Assembly: GCF_001982635.1 (NCBI RefSeq) | Contig: NZ_MKFI01000007.1 | Span: forward strand, 124,001-188,000 | Origin: Bradyrhizobium mercantei | GTDB taxonomy: Bacteria; Pseudomonadota; Alphaproteobacteria; Rhizobiales; Xanthobacteraceae | Direction of reading: 5' to 3' | Length of the DNA: 64,000 nt | Part shown: in pieces, positions 16,991 to 24,280 of the stretch | Layout: each line of letters begins with the position of its first letter | How positions within the stretch are numbered: position 1 is the first letter of the stretch | Made by a program: the position numbers and the translations under genes | The notes under the pieces: generated by a model | Databases searched by the model: none | Told to the model about the DNA's origin: nothing | What the model saw: the letters and a program-made list of their open reading frames with translations, nothing else

Positions 16991-17143
16991 ACGCTTTGTT
17001 TGCCTTTCTGGTGAATAGTCGGCGAATGAGTATGGTTAATTTTTCGTGTTGCGTTTTTTCCGCGTCCTCTCGTGCGCGTTGCGTGGCCCGAAACAGTACT
17101 CCTCAGCCGATGCGTGCGGCCATTCAGACGGAAGCTGGGGTCG

Positions 17144-19459
17144 ATGCTTAGCTATGACCAGCCGATCAACCGGGCCAAGCCGGAGCCGCGCCGGGCCGCG
17201 ATCCCGGCCGGCTTCAACGTGCTCGAGCTGATCCGGCTGTTGTGGGAGCGCAAGGTCGCGATCCTGTCGGCCGCGCTGCTCTGCACCTGCATCGCAGTCG
17301 CGATCGGCAAGAGCCTGACACCGAAATACACCGCCGGCGCCCAGCTCTATGTCGACCCGCGCGAGCTGCAGCTCGTCGAACGCGAGCTGACCCCGCGCGC
17401 CCAGGACGTCTCCGGCCTCTCGATGGTGGTCGAGAGCCAGTCGCGCCTGATAACGTCCAACAACGTGCTGCTGCAGGTGATCCGCGACACCAACCTCGTC
17501 AGGGATCCCGAGTTCGGCGGCGGTGCCGCGAGTCGCGGCCTGCTCGCCTCGCTGCTCGGCCTGTTCGGGATCGAGCCGCGGACGACGGCGGAGCAGCAAC
17601 AGCAGATCGAGATGAACACGCTCGATACGCTGAACCGCCACATCAACGTCAAGAAGACCGATCGCACCTTCATCGTCGACATCGACGTCTGGTCGCACGA
17701 CCCGGTCAAGGCCGCGATGCTCGCCAACGCGATCGCCAAGGCCTACCTCACCGAATCCAAGCAGTCGCAGGCCGAGGCCGCGCGGCGCGCCACCCGCGAC
17801 CTGTCCGGCCGGCTGAAGGAGCTGCAGCAGCGGCTGCGCAACGCCGAAGAGGCGCTCGCGACCTACAAGGCGCAGAACAATTTCGTCGGCTCGCAGGACA
17901 ATCTGCTCACCGATCAGCAGCTCTCGGTCGGCAACCAGCGGCTCGCCGCGGCACGCGCGCTGACGCTCGATGCCCAGGCCAAGTATGACCAGATCGAGGC
18001 CAGCCGGCGCGGATCGATGGATCCGGGCGCGATCCCCGAAGCGCTGCAATCGCCGACCATCGCCAATCTGCGTTCGCAATATGCCGACGCCAAGAAGCGG
18101 CAGGCCGAATTGCAGGGTGAGCTCGGGCCGCGGCATCCGGCGCTGCGCCAGGTCGACCAGCAGGTCGAGGACCTGCGCCGCACCATCAAGGAAGAGATCG
18201 ACCGCTTTGCGGTATCCGCGAAGAACGATCTGACCCGCGCCCGCGACTACGAAGCGTCGCTCAACAAGGCGCTCGACGTTCAGAAGCACCAGAGCGTGCA
18301 GATGAGCCAGGCCTCGGTTCGGCTGCGCGAGCTCGAGCGCGAGGTCGATGCCAGCCGCGACGTCTATCAATCGTTCCTCAAGCGCTCGCGCGAGACCGAG
18401 GAGCAGGAGAGCCTCAACACCTCGAGCGCGCGCGTGATCGGCGATGCGACGATTCCGCAGCAGCGCACCTTCCCGCCGGCGATGAGCCTGCTCGCGATGA
18501 TCGGCTTCATGTTCGGCGCCCTCGCCGCCGCGGCCTGGATCGTTGCCGCCAGCCAGCTCGCGCCCGGTGCCGGCCCGATCCGTCCCAAGGTCGAGCCGAA
18601 ACAGGATGCCGCCGCGCCGGAACGGCAGGCCGTGATCGCCAAGCCAAAGCCGCCCGTGCAGGCCGCGCCCGCGATACAGCCCGCCGCTATTGTCATCGAC
18701 AATCCCGTGATCGAGAAGCCGTTGATCGCCGAGCTCAGGGAATCCGACGTCATGCGCACGCTGGGCGGAATCCTGAGCGGCGACAATCCCGCCGACGTCA
18801 CCCGGTTCGGCTGGCCGACGCTGCGCACCGGTTCCGCGCTCGGGCCGTTCTCCAACACCGTGCGGCAGATCCATGCGGCGCTGGCGACCGGGGCTGCCCC
18901 CAAAGCCGTCCCCGTGCTGGCGGTGATCGGCACGGCAGACGATGCCGACCGCAGCATGGTCGCGCTCAACATCGCGCTGGTCGCCGTGCGCGATGGCGCC
19001 CGCGCCCTGCTGATCGACGCGGACGCTGCCGACCACGCCCTGACCGACAGGGTCGCGCATCCGGTCCAGAGCAAGCCGAGCCGGCTCGACTGGCTCACCA
19101 TCGGCAGCAAGGCGTCTCGCGCCATCAACACCGCAAACGGCATTGCCATCCTGCCGGCGATCAAGGGCAATCCCGCCAGGGCCAGTGAGGCGATCCAGAA
19201 GGCGATCGCGCAGGCGCGCTTGGCCGGAAGCCATGACCTCGTCATCCTGGACGGGCCGCCGCTGCCGTGGGGTTCCGATGAACGGCGGCTGTTCGACATG
19301 GCCGACGGGCTGATCGCGGCGCTGCCGGCGGATCGCGACATCAACGCGTCGATGGAAGACATCATCACCGCACTCGGCGGCGCAGAACGCAAGCTCGCCG
19401 GCGTCGTGATCAACGAACTGCAGTCCGCGAGCCAGCAGCACGACAAGCAGTATGCGTGA
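17144..19459 (+). CDS. Wzc/GumC-like co-polymerase with degenerate kinase domain
   Basis: A 771-residue polysaccharide co-polymerase. Residues about 15-110 form a Wzz domain with a first membrane helix (VAILSAALLCTCIAVAIG); a long coiled-coil stretch spans about 200-420; a second helix follows the PQQRTFPPAMS motif near 445-465. The C-terminal third matches a BY-kinase fold: Walker A' (ALLIDADA) and Walker B (LVILDGPP) are present, but the P-loop position (from Gly596, GTADDADRSM) lacks GKS/T, and there is no tyrosine cluster at the tail. It likely sets chain length without autophosphorylation. The ATG at 17144 was chosen over an upstream 24-codon extension. Confidence 0.85.
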   Translation: MLSYDQPINRAKPEPRRAAIPAGFNVLELIRLLWERKVAILSAALLCTCIAVAIGKSLTPKYTAGAQLYVDPRELQLVERELTPRAQDVSGLSMVVESQSRLITSNNVLLQVIRDTNLVRDPEFGGGAASRGLLASLLGLFGIEPRTTAEQQQQIEMNTLDTLNRHINVKKTDRTFIVDIDVWSHDPVKAAMLANAIAKAYLTESKQSQAEAARRATRDLSGRLKELQQRLRNAEEALATYKAQNNFVGSQDNLLTDQQLSVGNQRLAAARALTLDAQAKYDQIEASRRGSMDPGAIPEALQSPTIANLRSQYADAKKRQAELQGELGPRHPALRQVDQQVEDLRRTIKEEIDRFAVSAKNDLTRARDYEASLNKALDVQKHQSVQMSQASVRLRELEREVDASRDVYQSFLKRSRETEEQESLNTSSARVIGDATIPQQRTFPPAMSLLAMIGFMFGALAAAAWIVAASQLAPGAGPIRPKVEPKQDAAAPERQAVIAKPKPPVQAAPAIQPAAIVIDNPVIEKPLIAELRESDVMRTLGGILSGDNPADVTRFGWPTLRTGSALGPFSNTVRQIHAALATGAAPKAVPVLAVIGTADDADRSMVALNIALVAVRDGARALLIDADAADHALTDRVAHPVQSKPSRLDWLTIGSKASRAINTANGIAILPAIKGNPARASEAIQKAIAQARLAGSHDLVILDGPPLPWGSDERRLFDMADGLIAALPADRDINASMEDIITALGGAERKLAGVVINELQSASQQHDKQYA

Positions 19460-20631
19460 GCGGCGCGCCAGCCGCGCCGCATCCCACCCCGCGGCTGCAA
19501 CCGCGATTACGAATTGATCGTCTCATGGCCCGGCTATCGATCGCAGTCATCTTCGCCGCCGCGTCCGTCCTGCTGTCGGTCACCGCACGGGCCTGCCCCG
19601 CCTTGATCGAAGGCGTTCCGCCGGATCGGCTCAAGGCGCTGTCACAGGGCGTCAATGCCGACGGCTGGATCGCAGACCCCAGGTCGGCGCCGCCGCGCAG
19701 CCTGCTGCGCGAACTGCGCAAGGCAGGCCTCAGCCATATCCGCCTGCCGGTGCCGGCCGACTTCGTCATGCCGCGCTTCGCCGCGAAGGCGGAGATCGAC
19801 GGCCGCCTGCGCAGCGTCGATGCCGCGCTGAAGACCCTGCTCGAGCTCGGTTATTCGGTGTCGATCGACCTGCATTCGGGCGAGCGCTTCAACGCGCTGC
19901 ACAAGGACGATCCGCCCGGCGCGATGGCCGAGATGAAGAGCGCCTGGACCGGGCTCGCGCGGGTCATGCAGCGCCATCCTTACGATCGCGTCTTTGCCGA
20001 GCTCCTGAACGAGCCTGACGTCGATGCCGCGCAATGGCAGAACGAGGTCCGGGAGCTCGCCGGCTTCATTCGCGGTCTGCTGCCGCAAACCACGCTGATC
20101 ACGGGCCCGGTCAACTGGCAGCGCGCGGACTCGCTGCCGGACTTCACCCCGCTCGACGATCCGAATGTCGTCTATGCCATCCACTTCTACGACCCGATGG
20201 TGTTCACGCATCAGGCCCATTGGGATCCGAATGAGCCGCTGCACGACGTCAGCGGATTGCCCTACCCGATCCGCGCCGACGATCCCAGGGTTCAGCAGTT
20301 GCGCGAGCAGCTCACGGCGCTCGGCAAGCCAAAGACGCTGGCGATGGTCGACCGCGCCATCCCCGACCGCGGCATCGACCAATGGCTCGAGCCGGCCGCC
20401 GCCTGGCAGCGGCAATATTCGCATCCGATCATCATCAACGAATTCGGGGTGCTGAAGGCCGGCGCCCCGCGCGACAGCCGGTTGCGCTGGCTCGCCGGCG
20501 TCACGGCCTATGCCCGGCAACAATGCTGGGGCTGGACACATTGGGAAATGTCGCAGGGTTTCGGCCTGGCCGATGCGGTCACCGGCAAGCCCGACCGCGA
20601 GGCGCTGCGGGCGCTGCTCGGAACGCGCTAG
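19456..20631 (+). CDS. Exported GH5-like glycoside hydrolase
   Basis: A 391-residue cellulase-type (GH5-like) hydrolase. The acid/base is Glu186 in ELLNEPDVDA and the nucleophile Glu329 in INEFGVLKAG; the HFYDP segment is also typical. A signal peptide is clear (MARLSIAVIFAAASVLL, cleaved near ARA). The GTG at 19456 overlaps the co-polymerase stop in a GTGA; the ATG at 19525 begins exactly at the signal peptide and is an equally good start. It would cleave beta-glycan in the periplasm, for chain release or turnover of the cluster's polymer. Confidence 0.87.
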   Translation: MSGAPAAPHPTPRLQPRLRIDRLMARLSIAVIFAAASVLLSVTARACPALIEGVPPDRLKALSQGVNADGWIADPRSAPPRSLLRELRKAGLSHIRLPVPADFVMPRFAAKAEIDGRLRSVDAALKTLLELGYSVSIDLHSGERFNALHKDDPPGAMAEMKSAWTGLARVMQRHPYDRVFAELLNEPDVDAAQWQNEVRELAGFIRGLLPQTTLITGPVNWQRADSLPDFTPLDDPNVVYAIHFYDPMVFTHQAHWDPNEPLHDVSGLPYPIRADDPRVQQLREQLTALGKPKTLAMVDRAIPDRGIDQWLEPAAAWQRQYSHPIIINEFGVLKAGAPRDSRLRWLAGVTAYARQQCWGWTHWEMSQGFGLADAVTGKPDREALRALLGTR

Positions 20632-20639
20632 CCGATCTG

Positions 20640-20655
20640 GTTAACCGGTTTTTAC
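20640..20655 (-). promoter_or_regulatory. CtrA-like box upstream of the second Wzy-like gene
   Basis: GTTAA-N7-TTAC is the CtrA consensus in reverse orientation with one mismatch, inside GGTTAACC, 70 bp upstream of the GTG at 20725. The call rests on motif match alone. Confidence 0.35.
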
Positions 20656-20724
20656 ACAATGCGCGGCTAGATCGACGATGCGGGCGCGGGACGCCCACGC
20701 GTCCGGTCATTTAGGTCAGAGCCT

Positions 20725-22227
20725 GTGCGAGCAGACATAGCCCCGCGGCCGCTGTTGGCCGGCGATCTCGTTCCCGCGCTCGGCATCGCCGTGGCATCGA
20801 TCGCATTCGCACCGATCATGCAGGCGGCCAATGCGGGGCTTGCGATCGTCGTCGAAAGCCTGATCGGCTGCGCCATCGTGCTCGCGGCGCCAGCCTATGC
20901 ACCGTCGATCGCGATCTTCATCATCTTCTTCCAGAATCTCTTCGTCTCGATCCTGTCGTCCTACATGACGACCGAGCAGGAGATGGATTTCGTCAAGGGC
21001 TATAACTTCCTCGTTTGCGCCGTCATGTGGCTGGTCACGCTGGCGCTGTATCTGCTGCACGAGCGCAAGCACTCTGCCGAGATCGACCGGATCATGAAAT
21101 GGGGGCTGGTCACCCTCGCAACCGTGACGGCGTATTTCCTGCTCGGCGCCACGCAGGACTCGCATGCGGCGCTGGTCTATCTGCGCAACATCGCGCTGCC
21201 GCTGTTTCTGTTTCAGCTGTCGCTGCTGACCGCCGCCACCTTCGAGATCCGCGTCACGCCGTTCCTGGTGACGGTGGCTGCCCTGCTGATCGTCTGCGGG
21301 TATGTCGAACTGCTGTTCCGCGACTTCTGGCTCGATATCACCAATGGCTACACGTTCTGGCACTTCGACGAGCTCAAGGCGAGCCGCTCCGGCGCCTGGG
21401 AAGCCGAGATGCGCCAAACCGGACGCGTGCCGGTGGATCTGATCGACCGCTTCCGCTTCAGCTTTCTCAACAGCCCGTTGTTCGAGGACCTCGGCCTTTC
21501 GTCGATGATGCGCATCTTCGGACCGAACATGAGCCCGATCAGCTTCGGTTACGGGATCGCCTTCTCCATCCTGTTCCTGTTCGCGGTCGGTTGGCGCTGG
21601 CTGGCGCTGGCCGCGATCCCGCTCTTGATCTGCTGCAGCGTCAAGGGCGCGCTCATCCTGGTGATCTTCGTGGCCCTGGCCTGGACCGCAACCCGGCTGC
21701 TCGGCGCCACCATCACCCTTGCCGTCGCGCTGGTCGGTCTCGTGCTGTACGCCATCGCGGCGATATATATCGGCCTCCAGATCGGCGATTTTCACGTGAT
21801 CGGCTTCATGGGCGGCTGGGATGGCTTCCGGCAGAACCCGATCGGCCGCGGTCTCGGCGTCGGCGGCAACCTGTCCGATGGTTACTTCTCGATCGACTGG
21901 AACGCCGCGCAGGCGGCCGGCACCATGGACGGCGCGGTCGAGAGCGCCGTCGGCGTGCTGCTCTACCAGATGGGGATCGGCGCGTTGGTGCCGCTCGGCT
22001 TCTTCCTGGCGATGGCGCTGAAGGCCTGGCGCCTCTACGCCTCCTCGGGAATTCTCACGCAGGGACTCGCCGCGTTCGGCACGATGGTGGTGCTGGTGAA
22101 CGGCATCTTCCAGGAAGAGGCGCTGTTCGCGCCGCCGGCACTCGGGCTGTTGCTGTGCCTGACCGGGCTCGTGCTCGGCCATCATTTGCGGACGCAAGGC
22201 GACGATCCGGCGGCGGCCAATCGATAG
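20725..22227 (+). CDS. Wzy-like polysaccharide polymerase candidate
   Basis: A 500-residue protein with 10 or more hydrophobic helices and a large hydrophilic loop around residues 200-270 (RDFWLDITNGYTFWHFDEL to MMRIFGPNMS). The late segment NPIGRGLGVGGNLSDGYF and the following acidic loop are like O-antigen-ligase-domain proteins (GxGxG before a periplasmic loop). It probably polymerises or ligates repeat units, together with the co-polymerase upstream. It starts with GTG. Second Wzy-like protein of the cluster, differing clearly from the one at 7797. Confidence 0.75.
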   Translation: MRADIAPRPLLAGDLVPALGIAVASIAFAPIMQAANAGLAIVVESLIGCAIVLAAPAYAPSIAIFIIFFQNLFVSILSSYMTTEQEMDFVKGYNFLVCAVMWLVTLALYLLHERKHSAEIDRIMKWGLVTLATVTAYFLLGATQDSHAALVYLRNIALPLFLFQLSLLTAATFEIRVTPFLVTVAALLIVCGYVELLFRDFWLDITNGYTFWHFDELKASRSGAWEAEMRQTGRVPVDLIDRFRFSFLNSPLFEDLGLSSMMRIFGPNMSPISFGYGIAFSILFLFAVGWRWLALAAIPLLICCSVKGALILVIFVALAWTATRLLGATITLAVALVGLVLYAIAAIYIGLQIGDFHVIGFMGGWDGFRQNPIGRGLGVGGNLSDGYFSIDWNAAQAAGTMDGAVESAVGVLLYQMGIGALVPLGFFLAMALKAWRLYASSGILTQGLAAFGTMVVLVNGIFQEEALFAPPALGLLLCLTGLVLGHHLRTQGDDPAAANR

Positions 22228-22246
22228 CGCATCACCGAGAGAACGG

Positions 22247-22269
22247 GCCCGGCCGCCTCGCGACCGGGC
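22247..22269. terminator. Hairpin between convergent genes
   Basis: A 10-bp GC-rich stem with one mismatch (22247-22256 with 22260-22269) and a 3-nt loop lies 20 bp after the Wzy-like stop and 19 bp from the convergent DUF1080 stop. No T-run follows, so terminator function is inferred from position. Confidence 0.4.
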
Positions 22270-22287
22270 TCCGCCCGCCTAGCGTCG

Positions 22288-22887
22288 TCAGAGCGCCTTG
22301 ATCTGCACCTTGCGGAACTTGACCACGCCCGAGCCATATTGGAGCGCGATGTAGCCGCTGGCGTGCTTGGAGTCCTGGGCGTCGACGGTCTTCTGGCCGT
22401 TCAGCGTCACGACGAAATGCGGCCCGTGTGCGGTGATCTCATAGACGTTCCATTTGCCGGCCGCCTTCGGCATCGGATCGACCTTGCCGACGTCGACGAT
22501 CGCGCCGGTGCCGTAGGTCGGGTCGGGCCGCTTGTCGAAGATATTGACCTCGTAGCAGACCTTGGAGTCGATCACCTTGTTGCCTTCGCAGCGGATGAAG
22601 ATGCCGCTGTTGGCTTCCTCATCGGTCCAGAACTCCGCCCTGATCTGGAAATCCTTGTATTGGGTCTTGCTGACGAGATAGGAGAGATCCTTGCCGTCGA
22701 GCTTGTCGGCGACCAGCGCGCCGTCCTTCATGGCCCAATTGGCCTTGCCGACCTCGTCCCAGTCGCCCTTCTTGGAGCTGTCGAGCAGCGTGACCCAGCC
22801 GTCGTCCCCCGACGCGGTGGTGGAGAATTGCAGCGCGGCCGCACCGATCACGAGTCCCGCCGCCAGTATCGACAGATGCTTCTTCAA
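22288..22887 (-). CDS. Exported DUF1080 (3-keto-disaccharide hydrolase-like) protein
   Basis: A 199-residue protein with a signal peptide (MKKHLSILAAGLVIGAAAL, cleaved near ASG) and a single concanavalin-like DUF1080 domain: WVTLLDSSKKGDWDEVGKANW at the start, EEANSGIFIRC in the middle, and GYIALQYGSGVVKFRKVQIK at the end, all family landmarks. DUF1080 proteins are periplasmic, and some cleave 3-keto-disaccharides. Role here unknown. It is convergent with the polysaccharide cluster and divergent from the small cupin. Confidence 0.88.
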   Translation of the reverse strand: MKKHLSILAAGLVIGAAALQFSTTASGDDGWVTLLDSSKKGDWDEVGKANWAMKDGALVADKLDGKDLSYLVSKTQYKDFQIRAEFWTDEEANSGIFIRCEGNKVIDSKVCYEVNIFDKRPDPTYGTGAIVDVGKVDPMPKAAGKWNVYEITAHGPHFVVTLNGQKTVDAQDSKHASGYIALQYGSGVVKFRKVQIKAL

Positions 22888-23099
22888 GGTTATCCTCCCG
22901 TCTTTTGGTTGGCGCGCAACCTATCATCGTCTGCGGCGGCGTAAACGCTTTTTCATATTGCAACTGCGTTGTGTCACGAACCGTTGTCGCAATCTTGAGG
23001 TCAGACATGCGCGGGCACGTCTTGTCGGACGGAAGCGAGGGCGATTAGCTTCGTGCGACATACGGGCGCAGCAGTCGCCCGAATAATGGGAGTGCACCG

Positions 23100-23573
23100 A
23101 TGATGACGGCGTCCATCCGACCCTGGCGATACCTGATGATGCCCTTGGCTTTTGCCGGCATGCTGAGCATCAGCTCCGCGGCCGAGCTCAACCCCGCCGC
23201 CGTCACCTACAAGCTGCCGGACCAGATCCCCTGGAGCCCGGTCGACGCGCGCGGCGCGCAGAATGCCGTCGTGGTCGGCGATCCCTCGAAGCCCGGCTTC
23301 TACATGGTCTACACCAAATGGACCAAGCGCAATCACTTCAGCCGTCCGCACTTCCATCCTAACGACCGCTATATCGTCGTGCTGAAGGGTACCTGGTGGG
23401 TCGGCTCCGGTCCGAAATTCGATCCCGATCACGGCACCGTGGCGATGCCGGCCGGAAGCTTCGTCACCCATTTCGGCAAGCAGGTGCATTGGGACGGCGC
23501 CAAGGACGAGGACGCCGTGCTGCTGATCATGGGCGAAGGCCCGGCCACCGCAACCGAGGTGGAACAGAATTAG
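23100..23573 (+). CDS. Exported cupin-domain protein
   Basis: A 157-residue protein with a probable signal peptide (YLMMPLAFAGMLSISSAAE) and one cupin domain. The metal motif RPHFHPNDRYIVVLKG gives the HxH pair, and the second motif is FVTHFGKQVHWDG. GGGAG about 7 nt upstream supports the ATG at 23100. Such exported cupins bind a metal and have unknown substrates. It is divergent from DUF1080 over 212 bp and followed by DUF2171. Confidence 0.82.
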   Translation: MMTASIRPWRYLMMPLAFAGMLSISSAAELNPAAVTYKLPDQIPWSPVDARGAQNAVVVGDPSKPGFYMVYTKWTKRNHFSRPHFHPNDRYIVVLKGTWWVGSGPKFDPDHGTVAMPAGSFVTHFGKQVHWDGAKDEDAVLLIMGEGPATATEVEQN

Positions 23574-23642
23574 CAGGAAGCCGACAGCAACCTTCGTATC
23601 CACGCGGCGTTTCACCTCCTCATCCTGACGAGGAGATAGCGC

Positions 23643-23882
23643 ATGGCGAAAGCCGCCGACATTCGGGAACGTATGGATGTGATCTCGTCCGACAAGAAGA
23701 CGGTCGGCAAGGTCGACCACATGGAAGGCACCGACAAGATCAAGCTGACCAAGCAAAGCTCGCCCGACGGCCAGCATCATCATTTCATTCCGCTGTCCTG
23801 GGTCGACCATGTCGACCAGCACGTGCACCTCAACAAGTCGGGCTCCGACGTCACGGCGCATTGGCAGCACGGCCGCCAATAG
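23643..23882 (+). CDS. DUF2171 domain protein
   Basis: A 79-residue protein matching the DUF2171 pattern (IRERMDVISSDKKTVGKVDH, then LTKQSSPDGQHHHFIPLSWV). The family is small, PRC-barrel-like and common in alphaproteobacteria, often linked to stress, but no activity is known. It is 69 bp after the cupin gene. Confidence 0.85.
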   Translation: MAKAADIRERMDVISSDKKTVGKVDHMEGTDKIKLTKQSSPDGQHHHFIPLSWVDHVDQHVHLNKSGSDVTAHWQHGRQ

Positions 23883-23938
23883 CCGCGTTGCGCAAGGTCG
23901 GTGCGATGCTATCATCGGGCCCTGAGGAAGGGCTTTCG

Positions 23939-24280
23939 ATGCATCCTGCCGCCAAGCTGCAATTTGCCCGGATCGCCGACGAGTTCGCGCGATGGCGTGC
24001 CATCCCCGAGCCGGAGCGGCCGCCGGCGCCGGCGTGGTGGTGGGGACCGGCATTCGAGATGCGCGACGCTGCCGAGCCGCTGCCGTCCGTGTGCGGCCAC
24101 AAGCTCCGGCTGCCCGCCGGCGCGAGCTTTGCCGATGGTGCGCGCGTGTTGCGGCAGACGCTGGCCGGCCAGGACCTGCTGCCCTGGCCCTATGATTTCT
24201 CGCGCAAGGTCGCCTCGACCGATTCCGACGTCCGCGACCTGCCCGTGCAACCGTCAGACGACAGCGCGTTTCCGCCCTAG
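23939..24280 (+). CDS. Small protein of unknown function
   Basis: A 113-residue protein rich in Pro and Trp at the start (PEPERPPAPAWWWGPAFE). I do not recognise it. GAGGAAGG at 23925-23932 supports the ATG at 23939; an ATG at 23906 is in frame. It has no signal peptide or membrane helix. Its last 27 bp overlap the 3' end of the convergent GGDEF/EAL gene. Coding potential is plausible from the ribosome site and the frame, but there is no family support. Confidence 0.55.
   Translation: MHPAAKLQFARIADEFARWRAIPEPERPPAPAWWWGPAFEMRDAAEPLPSVCGHKLRLPAGASFADGARVLRQTLAGQDLLPWPYDFSRKVASTDSDVRDLPVQPSDDSAFPP

Noticed and set aside
17036..19441. 801-codon open frame on the minus strand opposite the Wzc-like gene
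   Set aside because: It is a mirror of a well-supported gene in high-GC DNA; its translation is low-complexity and Arg/Gly/Asp/His-rich with no domain.
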